NCBI GenBank assembly: GCA_016838825.1
Contig: JAEHKU010000001.1
Span: 1 to 64,000, forward strand
Length of the DNA: 64,000 nt
Source: Nitrosopumilales archaeon
GTDB taxonomy: Archaea > Thermoproteota > Nitrososphaeria > Nitrososphaerales > Nitrosopumilaceae
Direction of reading: 5' to 3'
Below, in pieces: positions 17,460-26,545 of the stretch; the stretch's first letter is position 1; each line of letters starts with the position of its first letter. A model generated the notes under the pieces. The model ran no database searches. It was not told the DNA's origin and worked only from the letters and a program-made list of their open reading frames with translations. Made by a program: the position numbers and the translations under genes.

Positions 17460-18224
17460 TTGGATCCTCACTTGATTCCCAAATTGATTAAAGACAAAGT
17501 AGCAATTGTTACTGGCGCAAGCAGCGGAATAGGTTATGCAACAGCATTAGCATTATCAAAAAAAGGGGCAAAAGTAGCAATTGGTGCAAGAAGGACCGAT
17601 CTACTTGATAAACTAAAAAACGAAATTTCACAAAACGGTGGAGAGGTTTTATCTCAGAAATTAGATGTAACAAAAAAATCAGATTGTGATTCGTTAGTGG
17701 ATGCTGTGATAGCCAAATGGGGGAGAGTAGACATTCTTATCAATAATGCAGGCCTGATGCCACTTAGCCTCGTTAAAAATCTCAAAGTTGATGAATGGGA
17801 TCGTATGGTAGACGTTAACATTAAGGGCGTGTTCTATTGTACAGCTGCTTCTATTCCTCATATGATTAATCAAAAATCTGGGCATATAGTTAACATTTCA
17901 TCTGTTGCTGGCAGAATTGTGTTTCCTACTGGGAGTGTTTATTGTGCAACAAAACATGCTGTAGCAGCTTTTAGTGAAGGACTAAGACAGGAACTAAGTA
18001 AGAAATACAATATTAGAGTGACTAGTATTGAACCAGGCGTTGTTGAAACTGAACTTACAAACACAATCACAGACAAATCTTTGGAACCATTCGTGAAATT
18101 TGTAAAAGATATGAAGTCACTAAAAGCAGAAGATATTGCTAATGCAATTCTATTTGCAGTAGATTCTCCACCGCACATGAGTGTAAACCAAGTATTGATC
18201 AGACCAACAGAACAAGAAAGGTAA
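17460..18224 (+). CDS. Short-chain dehydrogenase/reductase
   Basis: A 254-residue Rossmann-fold oxidoreductase. It has the cofactor motif TGASSGIGYA (about residues 19-28), an arginine pair GARRTD that favours NADP(H), the NNAG motif near 90, and the catalytic Ser and YCATKHA triad segment (about 145-165). It starts with TTG at 17460. The substrate cannot be read from sequence. A second SDR of the same type is encoded at 50027, and the two share the GHIVNISSVA/GHIVNVASVA region. Confidence 0.88.
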   Translation: MDPHLIPKLIKDKVAIVTGASSGIGYATALALSKKGAKVAIGARRTDLLDKLKNEISQNGGEVLSQKLDVTKKSDCDSLVDAVIAKWGRVDILINNAGLMPLSLVKNLKVDEWDRMVDVNIKGVFYCTAASIPHMINQKSGHIVNISSVAGRIVFPTGSVYCATKHAVAAFSEGLRQELSKKYNIRVTSIEPGVVETELTNTITDKSLEPFVKFVKDMKSLKAEDIANAILFAVDSPPHMSVNQVLIRPTEQER

Positions 18225-18238
18225 AATTTGGAAAACGG

Positions 18239-18466
18239 TTACGATGGGCTTTTCTTTTCTTTCATCATATGATCTAGAATTGATTTAATCTCTTTTTGAA
18301 GATCACCATCAAGTCCTGAAATCGTTAACTTCTCATTCAGTGTTTCTTTCAAATCTTCAGCTTCAAGCTCGATGCGTCTCTTTTCTTTACAATCAAGATG
18401 GTCATCATTTGTTGCTGAAATCTTGTGACAAATAGAACAGATCTTCACTGAGTAATTTCTTGACAC
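18239..18466 (-). CDS. Short hypothetical protein with a CxxC-like start
   Basis: A 75-residue protein. The N-terminus has CSICHK and a later DCKEK cysteine that together could bind zinc. The remainder is a charged amphipathic helix region (RRIELEAEDLKETLNEKL) likely to form a coiled coil. It is convergent with the SDR gene and adjoins tRNA-Pro. No family recognised. Confidence 0.5.
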   Translation of the reverse strand: MSRNYSVKICSICHKISATNDDHLDCKEKRRIELEAEDLKETLNEKLTISGLDGDLQKEIKSILDHMMKEKKSPS

Positions 18467-18502
18467 TACGATTTAATAATTTCACTCATCCCAGCAACCT
18501 GA

Positions 18503-18577
18503 GGGGCCGTCGTCTAGCTTGGTTATGATGCCAGCCTGGGGTGCTGGAGGTCGCCGGTTCAAATCCGGCCGGCCCCA
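18503..18577 (+). tRNA. tRNA-Pro (anticodon GGG)
   Basis: A 75-base cloverleaf. The acceptor stem GGGGCCG pairs with CGGCCCC, followed by discriminator A. The anticodon arm CCAGC-CTGGGGT-GCTGG gives anticodon GGG, and the T arm is GCCGG-TTCAAAT-CCGGC. No intron is seen. The 3' CCA is not encoded, consistent with the CCA-adding enzyme gene nearby. A TATA-like TTTAATAAT lies about 25 bases upstream (18472-18480). Confidence 0.97.
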
Positions 18578-18587
18578 TCGTTTCATC

Positions 18588-19373
18588 TTATCGTTTTTTG
18601 GTTCGTAGTTTGAATACTTGTAAAACAGCTTCAAAATTTTCTCGTGTTTTATTTTTCTTGTAAATTCTAAGACAATCGATCATTTCTTTTTTTGAGGGGA
18701 TCTTGTAAATTCTTTTTACTATCTTTGAGATCGCAGACCCAATGAAGATACTTTGGGTAGCAGATGTTAGGTTTGATACCCTTCGTTTGGTACTGCCACT
18801 CTCAAAGTCTATTATTGCTTGTGACTTACCAATAAGCACGTGTTTGTGTATTGTGCTTAGTTCCCCATGGTCTAGACCAATTTGGTCTAGGTTATAACAA
18901 TCCTCAAGAATTTTTCTGATTGTAGCTTTAAGCTTGGTAGTACTTCCTTTTCCCTTTAGAGCTTTCATCCAATCAATTATCTTCTTACCACCCACAAACT
19001 CCATTATCACAAAGTTTTTGCTGTTAGCGATAAACCTTGGACCTACATTCACCTTATTTGCAATTTTTAATAATTTTGCTTCGTTTTCCATTTCAGAACG
19101 TGTAGAATCAATTCGTCGTATCTTTAGAGCTACATCTTTTTTACCTTTCTTTGCTAGAACAACTACTCCGATGTGGCCTTTTCCTAACACTCGAAGAGAG
19201 CCAAGATATAATTCACCTTGAAACGATATCGATTGTATTCCAATTTTTTCTAGTTCTTTTATTCGCTTTTCTAGTTCTTTTTTAGTACCTTTAGGGTAAG
19301 CAAGAACAGAAGAATATGGTTCTTTAACTAATTTTCTAAGAGGAATAAAATGTGTATTCATCTGTAGAGGCAA
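18588..19373 (-). CDS. Archaeal serine/threonine protein kinase (COG2112-like)
   Basis: A 261-residue atypical kinase. It shows a glycine-rich loop (LGKGHIGVVVLA), the ATP-binding lysine in VALKIRR, a catalytic loop variant GLDHGELSTIHKHVLI, and a metal-binding DFE (IIDFESG) in place of DFG. This set matches the archaeal COG2112 kinases related to RIO and Bud32. The 5' end overlaps the 3' end of the CCA-adding enzyme gene by 38 bases, so the true start may be a few codons downstream (ATG at residue 5). Substrate unknown. Confidence 0.78.
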   Translation of the reverse strand: MPLQMNTHFIPLRKLVKEPYSSVLAYPKGTKKELEKRIKELEKIGIQSISFQGELYLGSLRVLGKGHIGVVVLAKKGKKDVALKIRRIDSTRSEMENEAKLLKIANKVNVGPRFIANSKNFVIMEFVGGKKIIDWMKALKGKGSTTKLKATIRKILEDCYNLDQIGLDHGELSTIHKHVLIGKSQAIIDFESGSTKRRVSNLTSATQSIFIGSAISKIVKRIYKIPSKKEMIDCLRIYKKNKTRENFEAVLQVFKLRTKKR

Positions 19374-20658
19374 GAGCTTGTATAGCCTTTTTTATGAATT
19401 TGTTTTTTACTTGTTTGCCATATTGTATCTTAAACCCCTTTTTGAAATCTGGTAAAAGACCATTAGATACTCCCGATGTTTTTATTTTGTTTTTCAATAT
19501 GTTTCGTAAAAACCCTACCGCATCATTTTCAAGTCTATTTTGTAGAGAGAGGATTCTTCCACCATCACCAATCCACATAACTATACTTTTCTTATTATTC
19601 TTCGAGATGAATTTATCAGAATCCTTGCTACGAAAAAAATCTGGTCCTTTTCTAACCATTCTTTTTTCAATTTTTATTGATTGTAACAGAAAAATTAATG
19701 CAGCATTAGATATCTCGTCAGTTACTACTTGGCTTCTTAATACATTAAATCCTGCAAGATTCAATTGTTTTGTTAACGCAGATGCTGAACGCTTTAATTG
19801 TCCCCAAATTACATCTGGACTTCTTTTTTTGTAGCCAAATGTTAGAACCAATGTATTTTCTAGATTTTTCTTAGATGGCTTTTTTGGTTTGAAAAATAAA
19901 GAAGGTTTTTTTAAAAATGCTCTGGAAAGAAGGACTAATCTTCCTATGTTTTCTATTGAAACAGCAGTTCCTAAATTTCTATTGCTATCAATAGGATCAA
20001 TTATCACAAGTGGAGTATCAAATTTTTTTGTAGCTTTTCCAATAATTTGGTTCCATCTGAAGTTGGCTGCAGCTTTAATGACTTTAAGAAAACTTCCGTA
20101 ATACAAAATTAAAACTTCTGCAACATAACCACTGAAGGCTTGTTTTGCGATTTCTGCACCATAAAGGTCATTATCAATCAGAAATTTTTTCAACATTCGT
20201 ACTTCGTTTTTATGTGATTGATCAAGTGAATTTAAAATGAATTTTGTGTGAAATGGCGACCTATCAGCTGCACTCTTCCAATTACCACTTTTTACATCAT
20301 AGCAAGGGACAACATTAACTCGTTTTCCCTTAACAAAAGCCTCAACGTATGGATGTTCGGAATATCTAACATATGGCTTGAATTTTTTTAGAGAATCAAA
20401 ACCTATCTTTTTCCCTATTGATTCAAATTTTTCAGGATTTGTATTTTCATGAAACTTGACGAATATATCAATATCCTGGCTTTTGGGAAGCCAAGTTCCT
20501 TTTGCATATGAGCCAGCGAACTCGATTGTATTTACCTCGGAATACTTTGTAGCTTCTTTTTTTACTAAGTTAATTGAAAAATCTGCAATCTTTTTTAATT
20601 GCTCTTGTTCTTTGCGATTTGGAATTACAGTTTTTTTAAATTTAATAAGGATGTTCAT
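19336..20658 (-). CDS. cca: CCA-adding tRNA nucleotidyltransferase, archaeal class I
   Basis: A 440-residue polymerase-beta-type nucleotidyltransferase that adds or repairs the CCA end of tRNA. The catalytic pair is in GSYAKGTWLPKSQDIDIFV (residues about 48-67), with the third carboxylate further on in the strand VNVVPCYDV. The archaeal core LDQSHKNEVRMLKKFL and FSGYVAEVLILYYG follow. The adjacent tRNA-Pro lacks an encoded CCA, which fits need for this enzyme. Overlaps the next gene thpR by 4 bases. Confidence 0.92.
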   Translation of the reverse strand: MNILIKFKKTVIPNRKEQEQLKKIADFSINLVKKEATKYSEVNTIEFAGSYAKGTWLPKSQDIDIFVKFHENTNPEKFESIGKKIGFDSLKKFKPYVRYSEHPYVEAFVKGKRVNVVPCYDVKSGNWKSAADRSPFHTKFILNSLDQSHKNEVRMLKKFLIDNDLYGAEIAKQAFSGYVAEVLILYYGSFLKVIKAAANFRWNQIIGKATKKFDTPLVIIDPIDSNRNLGTAVSIENIGRLVLLSRAFLKKPSLFFKPKKPSKKNLENTLVLTFGYKKRSPDVIWGQLKRSASALTKQLNLAGFNVLRSQVVTDEISNAALIFLLQSIKIEKRMVRKGPDFFRSKDSDKFISKNNKKSIVMWIGDGGRILSLQNRLENDAVGFLRNILKNKIKTSGVSNGLLPDFKKGFKIQYGKQVKNKFIKKAIQALASTDEYTFYSS

Positions 20659-21197
20659 TTTTTTGCAATCACTACCTGCAAGTCTGAGTATATTGGACCA
20701 TCTGGTGTCAATGTACTTTTTTTAAATTTAATTTCAGAAATAGTGTCATCACCTATTTTGTAATCTTTGAATTTTTCCAATTCTTTGCTAATGTTTCCTG
20801 CCCTTCTTTTAACTCTAAAGATTGTGACGTGCGGGCTGAACGGTTTGTCACTAGTGAAACCAAGGGGAGCTAAAGTTGCTTCTACTTTTTTTGCAAGCTC
20901 AGAAAGGCTTGCTGCAGCATCCTCGTTGATTCCCACCCATAACACTCTAGGGAACTTGGCATTGGGGAAAACTCCAACTCCAGTGAAATTTATTGGAATT
21001 GGTGAGAATTCTACAGTAGTTAGAGCTTCTTGTACTCTTTTAGACACCTCTTCTGAAATTTCTCCTAAAAAAAGAAGTGTAAAGTGCATGTTTTGTTTTG
21101 AAACCGGTCTTGCATCTATGTCTAGTTCTGATTGAATCTTTGTTATTGTATTTAGTACAGATTCATTGCTGATTTCAGCAGCGACAAAAGTTCGCAT
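20655..21197 (-). CDS. thpR: RNA 2',3'-cyclic phosphodiesterase (ThpR, 2H family)
   Basis: A 180-residue two-histidine phosphoesterase. The HxT motifs appear as HFTLLFLGE (about residue 38) and HVTIFRVKR (about 123). Family members hydrolyse 2',3'-cyclic phosphates or catalyse 2'-5' ligation in vitro. I chose ATG 21197 because the family begins with MRTFVA; the open frame extends 76 codons further, but that extension lies antisense to the next gene. It overlaps cca by 4 bases, so both serve tRNA 3'-end or splicing biology in one transcript. Confidence 0.88.
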   Translation of the reverse strand: MRTFVAAEISNESVLNTITKIQSELDIDARPVSKQNMHFTLLFLGEISEEVSKRVQEALTTVEFSPIPINFTGVGVFPNAKFPRVLWVGINEDAAASLSELAKKVEATLAPLGFTSDKPFSPHVTIFRVKRRAGNISKELEKFKDYKIGDDTISEIKFKKSTLTPDGPIYSDLQVVIAKK

Positions 21198-21261
21198 TCC
21201 ATTTTTTTCTAAACGTATCTTTATAATGATTTCTCGTAATTTGTTAGACAGGTGCTTCAAA

Positions 21262-21810
21262 GTGGCCAAACTAATCGTGTGTCTTACTGGATTGCCTGGA
21301 GCTGGCAAGTCAATAATTGCTAATGGTCTCAAAACAAAAAATTTTGTAGTCATTAACATGGGCGATGCAGTAAGAGCAGAAGCAAAACGTAGAAATCTTG
21401 AACCAACTGGCACTAATCTAGGCAAATTAATGCTTGAGCTACGAGAAAAAAATGGGCAGGGAGCAGTAGCAGAACTCGTAAAAGATCAAATTACAAATTC
21501 AAAATCTGGTGTTGTAGTAATTGATGGTATTAGATCTAATGAAGAAATTCAAGTTTTAAAAAAAATTACCAAGGTCAAAGTCTTAGCAGTAAATGCAACT
21601 GTAGACACTAGGTTCAAGTTTTTGTTTGATCGTGGGAGATCAGATGATCCTAAGGATCGTAATGAATTTGAAAAAAGAGATTCGCGTGAGATTAGCGTTG
21701 GAGTCAGCAAATCAATTGACCTAGCTGACGAAACAATATCAAATGACAAACTAACTATATCAGAACTTGTTGATCTTGCTTACAAAATTATAAAGAATTG
21801 GATAGAATGA
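21262..21810 (+). CDS. P-loop nucleotide kinase, dephospho-CoA-kinase-like (UPF0200)
   Basis: A 182-residue P-loop protein beginning at GTG 21262, giving VAKLIVCLTGLPGAGKS with the Walker A motif at residues 10-17. MGDAVRAEAKRR and GRSDDPKDRNEFEKRD resemble the substrate and lid segments of dephospho-CoA kinases and the archaeal UPF0200 family. The exact substrate is unproven. Its stop overlaps the next start (ATGA). Divergent from thpR across 64 bases. Confidence 0.75.
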   Translation: MAKLIVCLTGLPGAGKSIIANGLKTKNFVVINMGDAVRAEAKRRNLEPTGTNLGKLMLELREKNGQGAVAELVKDQITNSKSGVVVIDGIRSNEEIQVLKKITKVKVLAVNATVDTRFKFLFDRGRSDDPKDRNEFEKRDSREISVGVSKSIDLADETISNDKLTISELVDLAYKIIKNWIE

Positions 21811-22229
21811 AAATTCCAAAGATCCCTTGTATAATAGAAGCAAAATGTGAAGTAAATCCCTCTGAAGACGTGAGCAAAGTTCAGCAGGCCGTATCCAATG
21901 TTATCTTAGATGCGGAGTTCAACTCTCAAGCTGGTACTATCAAAGCAGCTTCTAAAAACCTCGAATCACTTTCTAAAATTTATCAAGTTATACGAAATAA
22001 AAAAACACAAAGAGCATTTCGGCGTCAAATAAGAAGAAACCTAGATGAGGATTCTAGTTGGTTTTACCTAAACAAACAAGCTGCTTTCGTAAATGTTATA
22101 GCGTTATGCGAAGAATCGGATGAATCCCCCTTAGGTCCAATTAAGGTCAAAATAAAATCAAAAAATATAGATCAAATAGTAGAATGGTTGGTTGGCCTAG
22201 AAGAATCTATACGGGAAAAAGAATTTTGA
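21807..22229 (+). CDS. UPF0201-like protein
   Basis: A 140-residue protein starting at ATG 21807, overlapping the preceding stop. The pattern CEVNPSEDVSKVQQAVSNVI followed by LESLSKIYQVIRNKKTQRAF matches the archaeal UPF0201/DUF54 family, which has an RNA-binding-like fold. It is coupled to the P-loop kinase gene, an association that may be conserved in archaea. Molecular function is not established. Confidence 0.72.
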   Translation: MKIPKIPCIIEAKCEVNPSEDVSKVQQAVSNVILDAEFNSQAGTIKAASKNLESLSKIYQVIRNKKTQRAFRRQIRRNLDEDSSWFYLNKQAAFVNVIALCEESDESPLGPIKVKIKSKNIDQIVEWLVGLEESIREKEF

Positions 22230-22239
22230 CTGGAAAATT

Positions 22240-22962
22240 TTAAGGGAATTTAGTTTTAGCATTAGCTGCATGTTTCTCAAGATCTTGTTCTGATACTTGT
22301 TCAAATAATCTTGGGGCAGTTTTGACTTGGGACATTTTGATATGTTTTATCCCCTCCTTAGTATCACTAGCAAGATAAATAGCTGCCACTGCGAGTGCAG
22401 CAGTATCATCTAATGGCATATCTTTTTTGTAATGTTTCTCGAGAAATTCGGTAACTTGTTCTGTCCCAGCACCTATAGCTACTGCATCATATGAGAGGTA
22501 TGCACCACTTGGGTCTGTAAGATAAAGAGAAGGACCATTTAGATCTGCACCAGCAATTATTAGCGCAACGCCGTAAGGTCGTACACCCGCATATTGCGTG
22601 AAAGTTAGACACTGGTCAGCAATGTGTTTAGCTACACTCTCAACATCAATTAGTTCATCGTAAACCATTCTGTTACTCTGAGAGAAAAAACGCACTTCAT
22701 CTACTTGATTTCTTGCATCTGGAATGTAACCTGCTGCTGCTACACCAATATGATCGTCTATTCGAAAAATTTTTTGTGTAATATTTGCAATCTGTAGCTT
22801 ACGTGGCTTTTCCTCAACTGCTAAAATAACACAGTCTTTGCCTTTAATCCCAACAGCAAGTGTTCCACGCTTGACGGTTTCTAGTGCATATTCAACTTGG
22901 TATATTCGCCCATCTGGAGAATACATAGTAGGAGTTTGGTCGTAACCACGTGATGGCATCAA
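22240..22962 (-). CDS. psmA: Proteasome alpha subunit
   Basis: A 240-residue Ntn-fold subunit forming the outer rings of the 20S proteasome. The N-terminal gate segment YDQTPTMYSPDGRIYQVEYA is diagnostic, and RGTLAVGIKGKDCVILAVE and RPYGVALIIAG follow as in other archaeal alpha subunits. Two methionines open the gene (MMPSRGYD); either may be used. Separate from other proteasome genes in this window. Confidence 0.95.
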   Translation of the reverse strand: MMPSRGYDQTPTMYSPDGRIYQVEYALETVKRGTLAVGIKGKDCVILAVEEKPRKLQIANITQKIFRIDDHIGVAAAGYIPDARNQVDEVRFFSQSNRMVYDELIDVESVAKHIADQCLTFTQYAGVRPYGVALIIAGADLNGPSLYLTDPSGAYLSYDAVAIGAGTEQVTEFLEKHYKKDMPLDDTAALAVAAIYLASDTKEGIKHIKMSQVKTAPRLFEQVSEQDLEKHAANAKTKFP

Positions 22963-23049
22963 TTCAAGACAGCTAACTTTGAAAGTTAATTTAAGCCTTT
23001 GAGGGTTTTAAAATCAAGTAGAGAAGAAAGAATACCACATTAACAACCA

Positions 23050-23772
23050 CTAGTTTTCTTCAAAAATTGAGACCATGTTTGGTAATGAATTAGCTGAAGT
23101 GTTTCTGATAGAAAGATCAATCGCATTGGACATTTGTGTCACTTCTGGATTTACTTCAATTAAGACAGCGTTGTTTTGTTTAGCATAAAGTGGTAGGGTA
23201 TTAGCAGGAGAAACAGCAAGTGATGTACCAGCTATGACCATGACATCACATGAGCGTGCCTGTATTATTGCTTCAGTCCAGACATCTTGTGGAAGAGATT
23301 CTCCAAACCAGACAACATCTGGTCTTAACATATTTCCACATTTGCACATGGGCGGAACTTTGGAAAAACTAGTTGTAATCTCTTTTTTGAAATCACAGAC
23401 TGTACACTTTATCTTGATAATGCTGCCATGTAGCTCATACACTTTGCTACTACCTGCTCTTTGGTGCAAGCCATCAATATTTTGAGTGAGTACACGAACA
23501 TCCTTGTATTTTTCAAGATCTGCAATTGCTACATGACCAAGATTTGGTTTTGCAGCAAGGATATTTTTTCTCCGGTCTTCATACCACTCCCAAACGAGCT
23601 TGGGGTCATCATAAAATGCATCAATTGTTGCAAGTTTCATAGGATCATATTTTCTCCATAACCCATCCTTTCCCCTAAAAGTTGGAATACCACTTTCCTG
23701 AGAAATTCCAGCGCCAGTGACGAAGACTATCTTTTTTGCAATCTTTAGCTTTTCTGCAACGGATTCAAACAT
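23050..23772 (-). CDS. cobB: NAD-dependent protein deacylase, sirtuin
   Basis: A 240-residue sirtuin. NAD contacts are GAGISQESGIPTFRG (residues 20-34) and TQNIDGLHQRAG (97-107), catalytic histidine is H115 in YELHGS, and the zinc site uses C123, C126, C143 and C145. Tyr64 and Arg67 (WYEDR) match the Y-x-x-R pair of class III sirtuins such as CobB and SIRT5, so desuccinylation or related deacylation is possible besides deacetylation. It is 4 bases from rnz on the same strand. Confidence 0.9.
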   Translation of the reverse strand: MFESVAEKLKIAKKIVFVTGAGISQESGIPTFRGKDGLWRKYDPMKLATIDAFYDDPKLVWEWYEDRRKNILAAKPNLGHVAIADLEKYKDVRVLTQNIDGLHQRAGSSKVYELHGSIIKIKCTVCDFKKEITTSFSKVPPMCKCGNMLRPDVVWFGESLPQDVWTEAIIQARSCDVMVIAGTSLAVSPANTLPLYAKQNNAVLIEVNPEVTQMSNAIDLSIRNTSANSLPNMVSIFEEN

Positions 23773-23776
23773 TTTC

Positions 23777-24676
23777 TCACTTTATTTCAATTTCCATTAG
23801 ATCCTTTGCAGCTATTACTGAGTTGTGGATGGATTTTGCTTCCTGAGCAAGAACAGACTCATCTTTGTATCTTGCAGAAAAGTGCGTTAAGATCAGATTT
23901 GATACATTTGCATTTTTTGCAAGCTGCGCAGCTTCTTTTGCAGTAGAGTGAAAAGTCTCCTCTGCCTTATCTTTAATTTCGTCGGAGAAGGTAGAATCAA
24001 AAATAAGATAGTTACAATCTTTGAAAAACTCTTCAAGTTTTTTAGTCGGTCTGGTATCCCCAGATACGCCGATCTTTTTTCCAGATCTTTTTTCACCCAA
24101 GACATCAGATGGTTTTATTGTTTTGTCCCCAATTGAAACATCTTTTCCATGTTGGAGTTCATGCCAAAGTTTACCTTCTGAGATGCCTAGTTTTTTTGCT
24201 TTTTCTGGATAAAACTTTCCAGGTCTATCTTTTTCATGAAACAAATAAGAGAATGCGGGGACAGAATGTTCTGCTTCACATGCAGAAATAGTATATTCTT
24301 CGTCTTCGAATGTGAGTCCTTCTTTAATGGGTGTGATTTTGAGAGGAAATGGTAAGCCGACATTCAACACCTTAGTATTTGCAACAATAAAATCTTCAAC
24401 TCCCTTTGGTCCGTAAATTTCCATAGGCCGGCTTCTATTCTGCAAAGTCATTGTTTGTAGAAGTCCTAGTACACCTACACAATGGTCGCCGTGAAGGTGC
24501 GTTAAGAAGATCTTCATTTTTTTATTCCAACCAAGTCCTGCCTTGAGAAAAGCTAGTTGAGTACCCTCTCCTGCATCAAACATGAGAATTTCACCTTCTC
24601 TTACTAGACATACAGATGACATACCACGATCTTCAGTTGGTTGAGATGCTGAAGTCCCCAAAAAAACAAGTTTCAT
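23777..24676 (-). CDS. rnz: Ribonuclease Z (tRNA 3' endonuclease)
   Basis: A 299-residue metallo-beta-lactamase-fold nuclease that trims the 3' trailer of tRNA precursors. It begins with [14 protein letters not shown], carries the zinc motif THLHGDH near residues 59-65, and the later [13 protein letters not shown] and LTHFSARY segments. The trailing tRNA CCA is not encoded in this genome region, the situation in which RNase Z cleaves after the discriminator. Overlaps the methyltransferase gene by 4 bases. Confidence 0.93.
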   Translation of the reverse strand: MKLVFLGTSASQPTEDRGMSSVCLVREGEILMFDAGEGTQLAFLKAGLGWNKKMKIFLTHLHGDHCVGVLGLLQTMTLQNRSRPMEIYGPKGVEDFIVANTKVLNVGLPFPLKITPIKEGLTFEDEEYTISACEAEHSVPAFSYLFHEKDRPGKFYPEKAKKLGISEGKLWHELQHGKDVSIGDKTIKPSDVLGEKRSGKKIGVSGDTRPTKKLEEFFKDCNYLIFDSTFSDEIKDKAEETFHSTAKEAAQLAKNANVSNLILTHFSARYKDESVLAQEAKSIHNSVIAAKDLMEIEIK

Positions 24677-25614
24677 TTTACCATTATTGTCCTGCTCAGA
24701 CTCTTATGCCTATAGAGTTCGTATTTCTTTGTTGGTTTCAGTTTGATTTTATTTTCAAAACCCTTTTTGCACATAATGGCAATTTTTTTGTCTCTCGGAA
24801 TTATTCTAACAAATTTTTGAATTAACTTGTCTGGAGATTCGGAAGACTTTGAGGCCATTCCATAAGGAAGATCTGTAACAATTCCATCAATTTTGTCCTT
24901 GATTTTTAATATACTACTAAAATTTGCATTAATCACCTGTGAATTGAAACCATTTGCAGCCAGATTCTTTTTTGTGATCTCACACATCTTTTTGTCAAAG
25001 TCTATGCCTATAGCATGAACTCCCATTGATTCTGCTTCTAAAAGTGTAGTACCAGTACCACAAAAAGGGTCACAAACAACATCATTCTCTTTAAGACCAG
25101 CAAGATTGATCATCACTCTTGAAAGCTTCCAGTCAAGTTCGACTGGACATTTTACGATCTTTTTGGGTCTGCTGACTTTTTTTACTCTTGTGGAGAAGCC
25201 GAGGAAGCTAAGAAAATTTGTGCAGACTAAATAAATTGTAAGATCTGGATCATCAAGTGAAACTTTGGCTTGGCAAAACTTTGTGAACATGTTGCCCATA
25301 ACCCTCACAATTTCTGTAGTGTTGATTTTTTTTGAAGACAGATTGATTATTTTACATGCAATGGTTTTGGAGTTTTTTAAGACTGAAGAATTTTGTAAAA
25401 AAAGATTAGACATTTTTTCTATAATCTGACCAGCTGTTTTCACAAAAGTAGCTCTTTGTGCTATTTTATACCAAGGAGTTTTTGATTGGATTAATAAAAG
25501 ATTAGAATACGAATCAAATTTTGCATATTTATCATAACTTTTTGCAATCGCTATTACTTCATCAGTAGCAAGTTCTAGATTTTCTTTTGACAATATGAAG
25601 AAACTTTGTGGCAT
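24673..25614 (-). CDS. tRNA (guanine-N2) methyltransferase, Trm11/TrmG10 type
   Basis: A 313-residue protein with a degenerate N-terminal RNA-binding region (THUMP-like) and a C-terminal Rossmann methyltransferase. [19 protein letters not shown] is the SAM motif I and TDLPYG is the motif IV of N2-guanine methylases, which modify G10 of tRNA in archaea. It lies in a run with RNase Z and prs, with overlapping stops and starts, suggesting one transcript. Position specificity is inferred from family. Confidence 0.82.
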   Translation of the reverse strand: MPQSFFILSKENLELATDEVIAIAKSYDKYAKFDSYSNLLLIQSKTPWYKIAQRATFVKTAGQIIEKMSNLFLQNSSVLKNSKTIACKIINLSSKKINTTEIVRVMGNMFTKFCQAKVSLDDPDLTIYLVCTNFLSFLGFSTRVKKVSRPKKIVKCPVELDWKLSRVMINLAGLKENDVVCDPFCGTGTTLLEAESMGVHAIGIDFDKKMCEITKKNLAANGFNSQVINANFSSILKIKDKIDGIVTDLPYGMASKSSESPDKLIQKFVRIIPRDKKIAIMCKKGFENKIKLKPTKKYELYRHKSLSRTIMVK

Positions 25615-26492
25615 TACACGATTGCCTTAGCTATTGCAGCAGATACATCAACTAGACTAGTTTTCCCAGGAATAGTATTTGTACTAACTAACTTTGAAAC
25701 ACCAGCTTTTCTGATCTTTTTTTCTGCATCGCCAACTAATAACGCATGTGTACAAGCAACATATACACGTCTACAATTTTGTTTTTTGAGAAATTCAGTT
25801 GCCTTCACTATACTCTTACCTGTAGAAATCATATCATCTATCAAGATGAGGTCTCGTCCCTTTACTTTTTTCAGATTAGGTGATTTGATTTTTATCTTTC
25901 CTGTATTTCTGTCTCTTAGTTTTTGTAGTGCAATGAATTTTGTATTCAGTAGTTTCGCAAATTGTTTAGCTCTTGATTTACCTCCAAGATCCGGTGATAC
26001 CACAAGAGGTTTACGTAGCTTTAATTTTTTGAAATATTGTGCAAGCTCAGGAACGGCTGTAACATTTTTTACTGCAATTCTAAAGTGTTTAAGCGCAATC
26101 TTACTATGTATATCAACGACAACTATTCTTGTAGCTCCCGCAGCCTTGAATAAAGTAGCAACTACACTCATTGTTACAATTTCTCCTGGAAGAAACTCTC
26201 TGTCTTGTCTTGTATATCCAATGTATGGTATCACTGCATAAACTTGAGAGGAGAATTGTCTTGCCTTTGATACAAGTGAAAGTGCTTGAATTAGATTAGA
26301 ATCAACAGGTGGATATGTAGATTGAACCACAATTATTGTTCCTTTTTTTGGTTTACTGATTAGCGTGATCTTACTTTCTCCATCAGGGAATACTCGAAGA
26401 TCTGATTTGACATATTTTGCTTTTAGTTTGGCAGCAATTTTTTTCCCAAGTTCTTGGGAACCCTTGCCCGAAATTACAGTAAAATTACTCAA
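25614..26492 (-). CDS. prs: Ribose-phosphate pyrophosphokinase (PRPP synthetase)
   Basis: A 292-residue phosphoribosyltransferase-fold enzyme making PRPP for nucleotide, histidine and NAD synthesis. Motifs include the YIGYTRQDREFLPGE loop, VVVDIHS, and the PRPP-binding LILIDDMISTGKS. The length matches archaeal enzymes, slightly shorter than bacterial ones. Its stop shares a base with the methyltransferase start. Confidence 0.92.
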   Translation of the reverse strand: MSNFTVISGKGSQELGKKIAAKLKAKYVKSDLRVFPDGESKITLISKPKKGTIIVVQSTYPPVDSNLIQALSLVSKARQFSSQVYAVIPYIGYTRQDREFLPGEIVTMSVVATLFKAAGATRIVVVDIHSKIALKHFRIAVKNVTAVPELAQYFKKLKLRKPLVVSPDLGGKSRAKQFAKLLNTKFIALQKLRDRNTGKIKIKSPNLKKVKGRDLILIDDMISTGKSIVKATEFLKKQNCRRVYVACTHALLVGDAEKKIRKAGVSKLVSTNTIPGKTSLVDVSAAIAKAIV

Positions 26493-26545
26493 TAGAACAG
26501 CGAATCAAAACGGATTCTTAAGTCTTAAGGATTTTAGCTAGGAAT

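Noticed and set aside
20655-21425. N-terminal 76-codon extension of ThpR
   Set aside because: It runs opposite the P-loop kinase gene and lacks family resemblance; the family begins with MRTFVA at 21197.
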